A DNA stretch of 64,000 bases from contig NZ_JH719395.1 of the NCBI RefSeq assembly GCF_000271845.1, positions 1 to 64,000 on the forward strand, written 5' to 3'. Source of the stretch: Rhizobium leguminosarum bv. trifolii WSM2297 (GTDB lineage Bacteria > Pseudomonadota > Alphaproteobacteria > Rhizobiales > Rhizobiaceae). The first letter of the stretch is position 1. Each line of letters opens with the position of its first letter. Shown piece after piece: positions 52,373 through 60,611 of this stretch. Under the pieces are notes generated by a model. That model was not told the origin of the DNA. It searched no databases and was given only the letters and a program-made list of their open reading frames with translations. A program made the position numbers and the translations under genes.

Positions 52373-52791
52373 TGAACACCCTGATCTTCCGCACCGTCGC
52401 TCCGTTCCTCACCGCGCTGATGCTGCTTTTTTCCGTCTTCGTGCTGTTGCGCGGCCACAACGAGCCGGGCGGCGGCTTCATCGGCGGGCTGATTGCCGCT
52501 TCAGGACTGGCGATCTACGGTATTGCCCGCGGCGTTGCCGCCGTTCGCCGCGCGCTATTTTTCCATCCGCTGTCGATCGCCGGCTTCGGCCTGCTGCTGT
52601 CGACGCTGGCAGGGCTTCTCTCCATCCTTTTTGCCGTTCCCTTCATGACCGGTCTCTGGATCTATCCGGATCTCTTCGGTCTCGAAGTGCCGCTGTCGAG
52701 CGTGTTGCTCTTCGACGTCGGCGTCTATCTCGTCGTGCTCGGCGCCATCACCTCGATCGCGCTGGCATTGGAAGAAAAGGAGATGGAATGA
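52372..52791 (+). CDS. mrpB: Mrp antiporter subunit B
   Basis: A 139-residue membrane protein with about four helices. The MrpB signature is seen in [38 protein letters not shown] in shortened form (residues 5-42) and [21 protein letters not shown] at the end. Its ATG overlaps the mrpA TGA by one base (A of ATG is also the A of TGA), a strong sign of translational coupling. A separate MrpB, rather than a fused A-B, means this is a seven-gene (group 1) operon. Confidence 0.93.
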   Translation: MNTLIFRTVAPFLTALMLLFSVFVLLRGHNEPGGGFIGGLIAASGLAIYGIARGVAAVRRALFFHPLSIAGFGLLLSTLAGLLSILFAVPFMTGLWIYPDLFGLEVPLSSVLLFDVGVYLVVLGAITSIALALEEKEME

Positions 52792-53168
52792 TGGAGCCGC
52801 TTCTGGCGATCCTCGTCGGCCTGTTCTTCGCTGCCGCCATCTATCTGATGCTGTCGAAATTCACGATCCGCATCATGCTCGGCATCGCCATCCTCGGCAA
52901 TTCAGTCAACCTGCTGCTCTTCACATCAGGCCGGCTGACGCGCGAGGTGCCGCCGATCATCCCCGCCAATCTGGAGAGCTTGCCCGCCGGCGCGGCGAAC
53001 CCGCTGCCGCAGGCCCTGATCCTGACGGCGATCGTCATCTCCTTCTCCTTCCTCGCCTTTCTGCTGGTGCTGACTTACCGCGCCTACCAGGATCTCGGCA
53101 CCGACGACACCAGCGAAATGCGCGCCGCCGAACCCGACGACCGGCCGCTGCCGCCATTGGGGTATTGA
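52788..53168 (+). CDS. mrpC: Mrp antiporter subunit C
   Basis: A 126-residue protein related to complex I NuoK, with three helices. [21 protein letters not shown] and [20 protein letters not shown] are the conserved segments. The start ATG at 52788 overlaps the mrpB stop and has AAGGAG six bases upstream; the next codon is also ATG. After the stop, 240 bases of repeat sequence precede mrpD, which breaks the otherwise tightly coupled operon. Confidence 0.92.
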   Translation: MMEPLLAILVGLFFAAAIYLMLSKFTIRIMLGIAILGNSVNLLLFTSGRLTREVPPIIPANLESLPAGAANPLPQALILTAIVISFSFLAFLLVLTYRAYQDLGTDDTSEMRAAEPDDRPLPPLGY

Positions 53169-53208
53169 TAATGGACGTGGAAGTATTGGCTGAAGTTTGG
53201 CCGGCGGC

Positions 53209-53374
53209 CTCCCTCTTCTCCCCAGCGGGGAGAAGGTGGCCCGAAGGGTCGGATGAGGGGGGCGGCACGGCACGCGCTGTCCTTCGCTCGCGCTGCGGAC
53301 GCTCGTCGCAATGGCTCCTCGCCCCCCTCATCCGCCCTGACGGGCACCTTCTCCCCGGTGGGGAGAAGAGGGGG
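53209..53374. repeat. Mosaic repeat (type A variant) inside the mrp operon
   Basis: Left arm CCCTCTTCTCCCCAGCGGGG then AGGTGGCCCGAAGGGTCGGA; right arm CATCCGCCCTGACGGGCACC then TTCTCCCCGGTGGGGAGAAG. The two ends are largely complementary over 50 bases. The central part (53263-53320) is unrelated to other copies and is rich in CGCTCG. It interrupts the mrp operon between subunit C and subunit D and would form a large hairpin in the mRNA. Confidence 0.85.
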
Positions 53375-53408
53375 CAAACCTTGCCGACCGGAAAAGAAGT
53401 CTGATCGC

Positions 53409-54956
53409 ATGGCCGCCCCAACCATCGATCTCTCCGCCGCCCTGATCGCCGCCCCGGTGCCGATCGGCCATTGGCTCGCCATCCTGCCGGTCGCCCATTG
53501 CATCACGCTGGGCGCCGTCCTGCTGATGCTGCGCGCTTACCCCCGCCTGCAGGCCTGGCTGGCCATATCGAGCCTTGCGGTTCTGGCGCTGATCGATGCG
53601 GCGCTGCTTGCCAAGGTCGTGGCCGAAGGGCCGCTCACCATGGTCATGGGCCGCTGGCTGCCGCCCTTCGGCATCGCCTTCACCGTCGACCTTTTCGGGG
53701 CGCTGATGGCGTTCACATCAGCCCTTGTGGCGCTCGCCGCCGGCATCTATGCGCTCGCCGATATCGGCGAAAGCGGCCGGCGGTACGGGTTCTTCCCGCT
53801 GCTCCTGCTGTTGATGGCCGGTGTCAGCGGCGCCTTTCTCACCGGCGATGTCTTCAATCTCTATGTCTGGTTCGAGGTGCTGCTGATTTCCTCTTTCGGG
53901 CTGATCATCCTCGGCTCAGAACGTCAGCAGATCGACGGGGCGCTGAAATATGCGGTGCTGAACCTCATCGCCACGACGCTGTTCCTGATCGGCGTCGGCA
54001 TCCTCTATGCCGTCTTCGGCACCCTCAACATGGCCGATATCGCGGCAAGGGCGAGGGATCTGCGCGCCACGGCGCCGCTGATGACGCTGGCAAGCCTCTT
54101 CCTGCTCGCCTTCGCCATGAAGGCGGCAGCCTTCCCGGTCAATTTCTGGCTGCCCGCCTCCTATCATACGCCACGCATCGTCGTCTCGGCGCTATTTGCC
54201 GGCCTGCTCACCAAGGTCGGCATCTACGCGCTGATCCGGGTGGTGGTCATGCTGCTGCCGGTCGAACGCGCCGAACTCAGCCCGGTAATCGCGCTTGCCG
54301 CCGCCGCGACCATCCTCGTCGGCGCGCTCGGCGCGCTTGCCGAAAACGATATCCGCAGGCTGTTCGGCTATGTCGTCATATCGGGCATCGGCAATATGCT
54401 GGCCGGCGTCGCACTTGGCGGCACCGGCGGTGGCATCAGCGGCGCGGTCTTCTATGCGCTCCATTCCATGGTGCTGATGACGGCGCTTTATCTCACAGCC
54501 GGCGAAATCGGCCGGCGCGGCGGCGGCTTTTTATTGTCGGCGCTCGGCGGCCTCTATCGCCAAAGCGGCGGCTTCACCGCGCTCTCGCTCGTGCTCTTCC
54601 TGGCCGCCTGCGGCCTGCCGCCCTTTTCCGGCTTCTGGCCGAAAGTCATTCTCGTCAAGGCCTCGCTCGATAGCGGCGCCTGGTGGCTGGCGGCCGTCAT
54701 TCTCGCCGGCGGGTTTCTGACGACGATCGCCTTCGGACGCCTCTTTCTGCTCGCTTATTGGCGCCCGGCGCCGACAGCAGCGATGCCATCGGCAACCGTC
54801 TGGCGCACCGGCCTGCCGCTTGCCGCGCTGACGGCGCTGGTCGTCGGTTTCGGCATCCTGCCGGAACAGCTGCTGGCGCTGTCGCAATCGGCTGCCGCCG
54901 GTCTTGCCGATCCTGAGGCCTATCTTCATTCGGTTTTCCCCGGAGGCGCGCGGTGA
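53409..54956 (+). CDS. mrpD: Mrp antiporter subunit D
   Basis: A 515-residue membrane subunit related to complex I ND2/ND4, with about 14 helices. The N-terminus is MAAPTIDLSAALIAAPVPIG. The family segments DLFGALMAFTSALVALAAGI, NLYVWFEVLLISSFGLIILG (key glutamate) and FPVNFWLPASYHTPRIVVSA are present. ATG 53409 is chosen; upstream in-frame sequence is only repeat. The ribosome site (AGAAG) is weak and the gene is not coupled to mrpC. Its stop overlaps the mrpE start. Confidence 0.92.
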   Translation: MAAPTIDLSAALIAAPVPIGHWLAILPVAHCITLGAVLLMLRAYPRLQAWLAISSLAVLALIDAALLAKVVAEGPLTMVMGRWLPPFGIAFTVDLFGALMAFTSALVALAAGIYALADIGESGRRYGFFPLLLLLMAGVSGAFLTGDVFNLYVWFEVLLISSFGLIILGSERQQIDGALKYAVLNLIATTLFLIGVGILYAVFGTLNMADIAARARDLRATAPLMTLASLFLLAFAMKAAAFPVNFWLPASYHTPRIVVSALFAGLLTKVGIYALIRVVVMLLPVERAELSPVIALAAAATILVGALGALAENDIRRLFGYVVISGIGNMLAGVALGGTGGGISGAVFYALHSMVLMTALYLTAGEIGRRGGGFLLSALGGLYRQSGGFTALSLVLFLAACGLPPFSGFWPKVILVKASLDSGAWWLAAVILAGGFLTTIAFGRLFLLAYWRPAPTAAMPSATVWRTGLPLAALTALVVGFGILPEQLLALSQSAAAGLADPEAYLHSVFPGGAR

Positions 54957-55426
54957 TCGCCTTTCTCTTCAACCTGCTGCTTGCCATTGCCTGGGTCACT
55001 GTTACCGGCAGCGCCTCGCTGCACAATCTCGTCTTCGGCTTCCTGCTAGGCGCCCTGGCGCTGTTCATCATCCGCGAACCCTTCGGCGGCAATGGATATC
55101 TGCGCCGCGCCGGCCTGATGCTCTCGCTCGCCGCGCTGTTCCTCAAGGAATTGACGCTGTCGGCCTGGAGGGTCACGCTCACCGTCCTCTCGCCCGATAT
55201 GAAGCTGAAGCCCGGCATCTTCGCCTTCCCGCTGACGGTGACGAGCGATTTCGAGATCACTTTGCTCGCAAACCTCATCACCCTGACACCCGGCACACTT
55301 TCGGTCGATGTCGCCACCGATCGCCGCACGCTCTATGTCCACGCCCTCGATTGTTCCGATCCCGAGGCAAGTAAGCGTGACATCGCCAATGGTTTCGAAC
55401 GCAAGATCATGGAGGCTTTCCGGTGA
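54953..55426 (+). CDS. mrpE: Mrp antiporter subunit E
   Basis: A 157-residue subunit with three or four N-terminal helices and a soluble C-terminal tail. [27 protein letters not shown] in shortened form (residues 6-32) and [25 protein letters not shown] in shortened form are diagnostic. It starts with GTG, overlapping the mrpD TGA by four bases, with CCGGAGGCG before it. Coupled translation is likely. Confidence 0.92.
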   Translation: MIAFLFNLLLAIAWVTVTGSASLHNLVFGFLLGALALFIIREPFGGNGYLRRAGLMLSLAALFLKELTLSAWRVTLTVLSPDMKLKPGIFAFPLTVTSDFEITLLANLITLTPGTLSVDVATDRRTLYVHALDCSDPEASKRDIANGFERKIMEAFR

Positions 55427-55794
55427 TCACACCCGCCGCCATCGTCGCGGTCGCATCCTCGGCCGCCGCCATCATCCTCGGCCTGGCGCTGATTCTGACG
55501 GTCTGGCGCGTCGTTGTCGGCCCGACATTGCCGGATCGCATCCTCGCCCTCGATATGCTGACCGGCATCGCCATCGGTCTCATCGCCGTCATCGCGGTCA
55601 AGACCGGATTTTCGCTCTATATCGATATCGCCATTTCGCTCGGCCTCGTCGGCTTCCTGGCGACGGTCGCCTTCGCCCGATTCGTGCTGTCGCGCGGCAA
55701 CATCAAATCGCCGGCCTCCGCATCTCCGGCAAAGGCCAACTCTTCGGCAAAGGCCAATGCAAAAAGGCCTCATGCGGGAGGGAAGAAGCGATGA
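55423..55794 (+). CDS. mrpF: Mrp antiporter subunit F
   Basis: A 123-residue three-helix subunit. The signature [20 protein letters not shown] and [20 protein letters not shown] are present, then a Lys/Ala/Ser-rich tail (residues 95-123) that is longer than usual. It begins with GTG overlapping the mrpE TGA by four bases, and its TGA overlaps the mrpG ATG in the same way. Confidence 0.92.
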   Translation: MITPAAIVAVASSAAAIILGLALILTVWRVVVGPTLPDRILALDMLTGIAIGLIAVIAVKTGFSLYIDIAISLGLVGFLATVAFARFVLSRGNIKSPASASPAKANSSAKANAKRPHAGGKKR

Positions 55795-56123
55795 TCGATT
55801 ATACCCTGGCTGCCATCGTCGCTGTGCTGCTGATCGCCGGTGCGTTCTTTGCTCTTTCGGCGGCGATCGGCCTGGTCAGGCTGCCCGATCTCTATACGCG
55901 CATGCACGCCGCCTCGAAGGTGGGCACTGTCGGCTCCGGCCTGCTGCTCCTAGCCGCCGGCCTCTATTCCCAGGACCTGGCGATTCTCGCCCGCGCCATT
56001 GCCGGCTTCGTCTTCCTGTTGCTGACGGCGCCGGTCTCCGCCCATCTGTTGGCCAGAGCTGCCCACCTTTGCGGATATGCGCTCGGCGTCGTCTCGGTCC
56101 GCGACGATATGCGCAAGCGCTGA
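55791..56123 (+). CDS. mrpG: Mrp antiporter subunit G
   Basis: A 110-residue three-helix subunit, last gene of the operon. [40 protein letters not shown] and [20 protein letters not shown] are the conserved MrpG parts. The ATG overlaps the mrpF stop by four bases, with a GGGAGGGAAGAAG ribosome site. No terminator is evident just after the stop; an AT-rich region leads into the rosR leader. Confidence 0.92.
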   Translation: MIDYTLAAIVAVLLIAGAFFALSAAIGLVRLPDLYTRMHAASKVGTVGSGLLLLAAGLYSQDLAILARAIAGFVFLLLTAPVSAHLLARAAHLCGYALGVVSVRDDMRKR

Positions 56124-56562
56124 GCCTTTGCTGTTTCGCTGCTTTACCAGATTTATGCAAAACTTATGCACAGGAAGCTGTGAGTAAAGCTTGCCCAAAG
56201 GCGCCTTAATTCTTCATCTGTCATTTTTTCTCAAGAAAAACGACAAATAATAATTGGCCTTTCGACCAAACGATGGTATTTGAAAATGCAAGTAGAGTTC
56301 TGATTGTGAATTACAATCGTACTGCTTCCAAGTCCCTCAGTTTTGATTTTTCATGTCTAAACTGGGGCCACCGCCTGGGGCATGACGTAGTGGTTTGCAG
56401 TCAGGCAGTATTAGAACAGGTCTCGCTCTTCGGAATCTAGGGGTGGATTTCGCGTTTTTCGAAACAGAAGGTCGCTACCGTGCTTTTGCTGTTCGCTTCT
56501 ACGAGGCGGGTCTTTGACGTAACAGTCAAAGGCCGTTTGAGCATGCTAACAGGAGAAAAAAT
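56124..56562 (+). promoter_or_regulatory. Long upstream region of rosR with inverted repeats
   Basis: About 440 bases without a gene, AT-rich between 56200 and 56360. Two inverted repeats stand out: GATTGT-GAATT-ACAATC at 56302-56318, and CTTTGAC-GTAACA-GTCAAAG at 56512-56531, both perfect. The first contains a TGTGA half-site of the CRP type. A long regulatory leader with inverted repeats and autoregulation is known for rosR of R. leguminosarum; which of these is the RosR box cannot be settled here. Confidence 0.6.
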
Positions 56563-56994
56563 ATGACGGAAATGGCGACCGGCAATGCGCCGGAGCTGCT
56601 TGTGGAACTGACAGCCGACATCGTCGCGGCCTATGTCAGCAACCATGTTGTCCCGGTCAGCGACCTGGCAAATCTGATTTCCGACGTGCATTCGGCACTG
56701 AGCAACACGTCCGTACCGCAGCCTGCTGCGGCCATCGTCGAAAAACAGAAGCCTGCAGTCTCTGTCCGCAAGTCCGTACAGGACGAGCAGATCACGTGTC
56801 TGGAATGCGGCGGCAACTTCAAGTCCCTCAAGCGTCACCTCATGACGCATCACAGCCTCTCGCCGGAAGAATACCGCGAGAAATGGGACCTGCCGACCGA
56901 CTACCCGATGGTAGCGCCCGCCTATGCCGAAGCGCGTTCGCGCCTGGCAAAAGAGATGGGCCTGGGTCAGCGCCGCAAGCGCGGCCGCGGCTGA
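56563..56994 (+). CDS. rosR: RosR/MucR-family zinc-finger transcriptional regulator
   Basis: A 143-residue DNA-binding protein of the Ros/MucR family. The zinc finger runs from Cys79 and Cys82 to His92 and His96/97, in [19 protein letters not shown] and [14 protein letters not shown]. It represses and activates genes of exopolysaccharide synthesis, motility and symbiosis, and regulates itself. The length equals that of RosR from R. leguminosarum and R. etli. AACAGGAGAAAAAAT precedes the ATG, and an intrinsic terminator follows at 57019-57045, so the gene is monocistronic. Confidence 0.95.
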   Translation: MTEMATGNAPELLVELTADIVAAYVSNHVVPVSDLANLISDVHSALSNTSVPQPAAAIVEKQKPAVSVRKSVQDEQITCLECGGNFKSLKRHLMTHHSLSPEEYREKWDLPTDYPMVAPAYAEARSRLAKEMGLGQRRKRGRG

Positions 56995-57018
56995 GCTTTT
57001 TCGAAAGCCACCAACGAC

Positions 57019-57045
57019 AAAAGCCGGGTCTTGTGCCCGGCTTTT
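57019..57045 (+). terminator. Intrinsic terminator after rosR
   Basis: A perfect 10-bp stem, AAAAGCCGGG / CCCGGCTTTT, with a 7-base loop; the T-rich right arm is followed by CTGTC. It lies 25 bases after the rosR stop codon. Confidence 0.88.
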
Positions 57046-57203
57046 CTGTCTGCACTTGCGGCGGCGCCTCTGCTCGATGCTTTACCCGCAGCCTTAGAAT
57101 GTATTCCTATACTATGAGCAAGTGTGAATATACTGATTCACTGAACAGCGCTTTCCGAATCGCTCGGCGCGGCATCGCTCAAAACCCCTAATCGCAAGCG
57201 CGC

Positions 57204-57626
57204 TCAGGCCGCGGCGCGGAGCTTTGCCTCTTCGCGAATCCTGTTGACCATCGATCGCAGTCCGTTCGAACGCTGCGACGACAGGTTCTCCACCAGGCCG
57301 ATCTTCGAGAAGATTTCGAAGGCATCGAGCCCGGCGATCTCGGATGCCGTCTTGCCGGAATAGGTGGCAAGCACGATGGCGACGAGGCCGCGCACGATAT
57401 GGGCGTCGGAATCACCCTCGAAACTCATGATCGGGTTGTCGGGATCGCCTGTCGTATGCGTCACCAGCCAGACCTGGCTCGCACAGCCCATCACCTTGTT
57501 TTCGGAGGTGCGCTTCTCCTCGGCCAGGTCGGGCAGCGCCTTGCCGAGTTCGATGACATAGCGATAGCGGTCTTCCCAATCGTCCAGGAAGGCGAAGTCG
57601 TCGATGATCTGGTCGAGGGATGCCAT
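57204..57626 (-). CDS. sufE: SufE family cysteine desulfuration protein
   Basis: A 140-residue sulfur-acceptor protein that takes persulfide sulfur from SufS onto its own cysteine for iron-sulfur cluster assembly. The active cysteine is C48 in NKVMGCASQVWL. It starts MASLDQIIDDFAFLDDWEDR, the standard SufE opening, and ends REEAKLRAAA. ATG 57626 is preferred to 57641 (MKGFPM) because of the family start and AAAGG upstream. No other suf genes lie nearby, as in other rhizobia where this copy stands alone. Confidence 0.93.
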   Translation of the reverse strand: MASLDQIIDDFAFLDDWEDRYRYVIELGKALPDLAEEKRTSENKVMGCASQVWLVTHTTGDPDNPIMSFEGDSDAHIVRGLVAIVLATYSGKTASEIAGLDAFEIFSKIGLVENLSSQRSNGLRSMVNRIREEAKLRAAA

Positions 57627-57685
57627 GGGAAAGCCTTTCAATCTTACCAGTGCATATAGGTGAAAGACCGGCGGATTTGAACCGT

Positions 57686-57790
57686 TAAAGCGCGTCGCCT
57701 CGAACAGGATTCATGCGACACGCGTCAATTCTTTGTTTTTATGCCCGTCGCTCTCTAGGAACCGCGACACGCTTCCCGCTGACAGGCATT
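57686..57790. repeat. Dispersed repeat type E, reverse copy
   Basis: Read on the minus strand, this has the same order of blocks as the 25.44 kb copy: a GTGTCGCGGTTCC-like part, a GCATAAAAACAAAGAA part, and a hairpin of GCGTGTCGC with GCGACGCGC. It lies in the presumed leader of sufE. Confidence 0.7.
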
Positions 57791-57828
57791 CAAAAGAAAC
57801 GCCGTGAGGGATGGGCATCCTCACGGCG
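57791..57828 (-). terminator. Intrinsic terminator for the DUF5330 gene
   Basis: Read on the minus strand: a perfect 10-bp stem CGCCGTGAGG / CCTCACGGCG with a 9-base loop, followed by TTTCTTTTG. It lies almost 300 bases beyond the stop of the DUF5330 gene, and the three tandem repeat units sit between stop and terminator. Confidence 0.8.
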
Positions 57829-57910
57829 CGCAGCAACATGCTGAATTAAACAGGGCAGGCACGTCAGGCATGAGGCATCTCCGCGTCATGCGGACCACCG
57901 ATGCAAGTTC

Positions 57911-58084
57911 AAGCAATTCCCAGCAAAAGTGCGTAGCGGTTTTGCGTCCGGGATTGCGTAAAACAGAGATCAGCAATTCCCAGCAAAAGTGCGTAGCGGT
58001 TTTACGTCCGGGATTGCGTAAAACAGAGATCAGCAATTCCCAGCAAAAGTGCGTAGCGGTTTTGCGTCCGGGATTGCGTAAAAG
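57911..58084. repeat. Three tandem copies of a 60-bp repeat (type D)
   Basis: Units begin AGCAATTCCCAGCAAAAGTG at about 57911, 57971 and 58031, and run for 60 bases each to TTGCGTAAAA; the copies differ at only one base inside the shared part (G/A after GGTTTT). Because 60 is a multiple of three, open frames run through on both strands and look like repeat proteins. Single diverged copies are at 27182 and near 21380. The array lies in the 3' untranslated part of the DUF5330 gene. Confidence 0.92.
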
Positions 58085-58123
58085 AAAAGAATGCTCTGCG
58101 GACGAATGCCCGCGAAGATTTCG

Positions 58124-58618
58124 TCAGATTGCCGGCTTCGGCGTCGGCAGCGGGATCGCGCCGGTGACAACCGTCTCAGCGGAGGCGTCATCCTCGACCG
58201 GCGGGCGGTAGGGCATCGGCTGGTTCAGCGCGGCCTTCGCCTCGCGGAGCTTTTCCTGGATGGCGGGTGCCGCCAGCGAAGGTGTGGCGAGAGCCACCGG
58301 CATTTGCGGTTCGGCGTGCCTTGCGGTCGCGGGCGCCTCGTCCTTGAACTGGCTGTCGAGCAGTTCGTAGGCGACGCGGGCGCCTTCACGCGCCCGGTAG
58401 CCGAGTGCGGTGACGGTTTCGGCGCCCTTGGCGCAGACTTCGGGTTTTTCCGAGCACATGCCGGTGAGATAGTCATAGGCGCCGCTTGCCGCCGTAAAGG
58501 CGTCGGAAAGCTGCAGTTGCGGGCCGCTGGCGAGCTTGTCGGAACCCTCCGTGCTGAAGACGGAAAGAAGCACGAGCACAAGGCCAAACCAGAAGGATCC
58601 TTTGATCAGAAACCACAT
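58124..58618 (-). CDS. DUF5330 family protein, membrane anchored or exported
   Basis: A 164-residue protein. The N-terminus MWFLIKGSFWFGLVLVLLSV is an uncleaved signal or anchor. A middle region (about residues 35-85) includes LQLSDAFTAASGAYDYLTGM, then CSEKPEVCAKGAETVTALGY with two cysteines; this is the DUF5330 pattern of Rhizobiales. The tail is rich in Pro and Ala. Function unknown. It is divergent from the histidine kinase, with a 450-base spacer between. The start ATG at 58618 is preferred to the longer open frame to 58870. Confidence 0.82.
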   Translation of the reverse strand: MWFLIKGSFWFGLVLVLLSVFSTEGSDKLASGPQLQLSDAFTAASGAYDYLTGMCSEKPEVCAKGAETVTALGYRAREGARVAYELLDSQFKDEAPATARHAEPQMPVALATPSLAAPAIQEKLREAKAALNQPMPYRPPVEDDASAETVVTGAIPLPTPKPAI

Positions 58619-59069
58619 TGTCGTTGCCCATCCTGTTTTCCCGTCCGGTTCTTGTCGCCGAATCAGGCCGGTTGTCCGGTGTGTTTTCACCCTACCGCCA
58701 AGTTGCGAATGCCGCTTTTCGAAACTCACGCGCATTTGCGGCAAATTTAATTCGAATTTTAGCGAACGGCATTTGACGGGCATTTTAGTCGAATGCGAGC
58801 GATCGCCGTTAAGCATCAGGGCAGCACCTGCTTGCAATTGCAGGGCTTTTGCCAGCTCGCCTTGCCACAAGAGTTAATACAATGCTGAAATATGAGGAAA
58901 ATCCGTCGCTTACCCGCTATTAACCACAAAAGGCAAAGGGGCTTCCAGATGCTTCAAAACGGGATTTTCGGCCGGTTCCGGCTGTGAACAGGGCTTTTGC
59001 CTTATCCTTTCTTTAAGCCGCCGGGGCCTATTGTCCGGATCGACAGACAGCCTTTTGGGCGGGTATTGC
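58619..59069. other. Divergent promoter region with CtrA-like motifs
   Basis: About 450 bases between the divergent DUF5330 and histidine-kinase genes, without a supported gene. It is AT-richer around 58735-58770. TTAA-TTCGAAT-TTTA at 58747-58761 differs from the CtrA motif TTAA-N7-TTAA at one base, and TTAACCAC at 58920-58927 differs from the half-site TTAACCAT at one base. These are suggestive only. Confidence 0.4.
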
Positions 59070-60611
59070 GTGCGTGTATTGAGTAACATTGGCGGCTGGG
59101 TGACGGCGCTCGTAGACCGGGCGGCGACAAGCTGGCTCTCCCGGACGGGCGGCGGTGAAGCCGTCCGCCAGCGCGAGCTCGCGATCCTGCGCCGCCTCGT
59201 GCTGTTCTCGTCGGCCGCTCTTATTGCCGCGCCTATCGGCCTTTCGGCGGTCACCAGTCCGGCCGTCGCCTTGCCGGCAGGGGTCGCCATGGTCTGCGCT
59301 GCCTTTCTCTTTTCCGCCGTCGGCAGCATCGCGCTTTCCCGCCAGGGCTCGTCCGCCGGCATCGCCACACAGTCGGCCGAGGATTTTTTCCTTGCCGCCA
59401 CCCCCGGCCTCGTCTTCTTCCTCGACCCGCATGGCAGCGTGGCGACCGTCGGCGGCCGCGACCGGCGCGATTTTCTCGCCTGGATGCGCGATCCCAAGGG
59501 TAGGGGTTTCCTGGAGCAGGTGCACGTCTCCGACCGCATCCTTTTCCTGCAGGCGCTCGATAGCCTGCGCCGGGGCGAGGATGCCGAGTGCGTCGATCTG
59601 CGCATCGACCGCCCCTCGGTCGCGCGCGATCAACGCCAATTCGCCTATCTCAGAATGGACATGACAGCCCGGCGCGACGCCGACGGCGAACTTGCCGCCA
59701 TCATTGCCCAGCTGCGCGATGTCTCCGTCGAGCAGCAGCTGCGGGCCGAAGCCCAGAACCGCGTCGCCGACGCCGAATCGGCAAACGACGCCAAGTCGCG
59801 CTTCCTTGCCGCCGTCAGTCACGAGCTGCGCACGCCGCTGAACGCCATTCTCGGTTTTTCCGATATCCTGATCGGCGAATATTTCGGCAAGTTCGAAAAC
59901 GACCGCCAGCGCGAATATGTCGGCCTCGTGCGCGAATCCGGCGCGCATCTCTTGTCTGTCGTCAACACCATGCTCGACATGAGCAAGATCGAAGCCGGCC
60001 GTTATGAGCTGATCCTCGAAGGCTTCGATATTTCAAGCTCGGTCAAATCCTGCGAATCGATGCTGGCATTGCAGGCCAAGACCAAGGGCGTGACGCTGAC
60101 GAGCCGGATCCAGCGCGGCCTCGGCGAGATCGTCGCCGATCAGCGCGCCATCCAGCAGATCCTCATCAATCTCGTCGGCAATGCCATAAAGTTCACCGAG
60201 GCCGGCGGCGTCGTCTCGGTCGATGCGGCGGCGCGCGACGGCATCCTCAAGCTGACGGTCAGCGACACCGGCATCGGTATTGCGGCCGACAAGCTGGCCT
60301 TGCTCGGCCAGCCCTTCGTCCAGATCCAGAACGACTATACCCGCCGCTTCGAAGGCACGGGCCTTGGTCTCTCCCTGGTCAAGGGGCTGGTAGGGCTGCA
60401 TGGCGGACATTTCGCCATCGCCAGCCAGCCCGGCGAAGGCACGATCATCACCATCGAGATCGCGGTGGACGGCTCGGGCGCCGTGTGCGCCGAAGACGCC
60501 GGTCATGGCGCGACTGTCGAGTTCCCGCCGCGGCTGAAGGGCGCGGTCAATGCAGGTGCAGAATTGGGGGAGGGGCGTTTCGATGGCCGCGCGCAAGCGA
60601 AAATCGCCTAA
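59070..60611 (+). CDS. PAS-type sensor histidine kinase (PleC/DivJ-like)
   Basis: A 513-residue kinase. Two hydrophobic segments near the N-terminus (about residues 40-90) anchor it to the membrane. A PAS-like region follows (about 110-225), then the HisKA dimerisation domain with SHELRTPLNAILGFSDIL (phospho-His) and a HATPase domain with N box LINLVGNAIKFTE, G1 SDTGIGIA and G2 FEGTGLGLSLVKGL. The HisKA sequence is of the PleC/DivJ type, kinases acting on DivK in the alphaproteobacterial cell cycle. No response regulator is adjacent. Starts at 59031 (TTG) or 59070 (GTG, GGGCGGG upstream) are possible. Confidence 0.87.
   Translation: MRVLSNIGGWVTALVDRAATSWLSRTGGGEAVRQRELAILRRLVLFSSAALIAAPIGLSAVTSPAVALPAGVAMVCAAFLFSAVGSIALSRQGSSAGIATQSAEDFFLAATPGLVFFLDPHGSVATVGGRDRRDFLAWMRDPKGRGFLEQVHVSDRILFLQALDSLRRGEDAECVDLRIDRPSVARDQRQFAYLRMDMTARRDADGELAAIIAQLRDVSVEQQLRAEAQNRVADAESANDAKSRFLAAVSHELRTPLNAILGFSDILIGEYFGKFENDRQREYVGLVRESGAHLLSVVNTMLDMSKIEAGRYELILEGFDISSSVKSCESMLALQAKTKGVTLTSRIQRGLGEIVADQRAIQQILINLVGNAIKFTEAGGVVSVDAAARDGILKLTVSDTGIGIAADKLALLGQPFVQIQNDYTRRFEGTGLGLSLVKGLVGLHGGHFAIASQPGEGTIITIEIAVDGSGAVCAEDAGHGATVEFPPRLKGAVNAGAELGEGRFDGRAQAKIA

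Noticed and set aside
57911..58084. Possible CRISPR array
   Set aside because: Units are directly adjacent, 60 bases long and nearly identical throughout; there are no variable spacers and no cas genes.
57804..58211. Open frames through the 60-bp tandem repeat that look like a repeat protein on both strands
   Set aside because: The repeat length is a multiple of three, which keeps frames open by itself; the same unit occurs as single non-coding copies elsewhere, and no ribosome site or family pattern is present.
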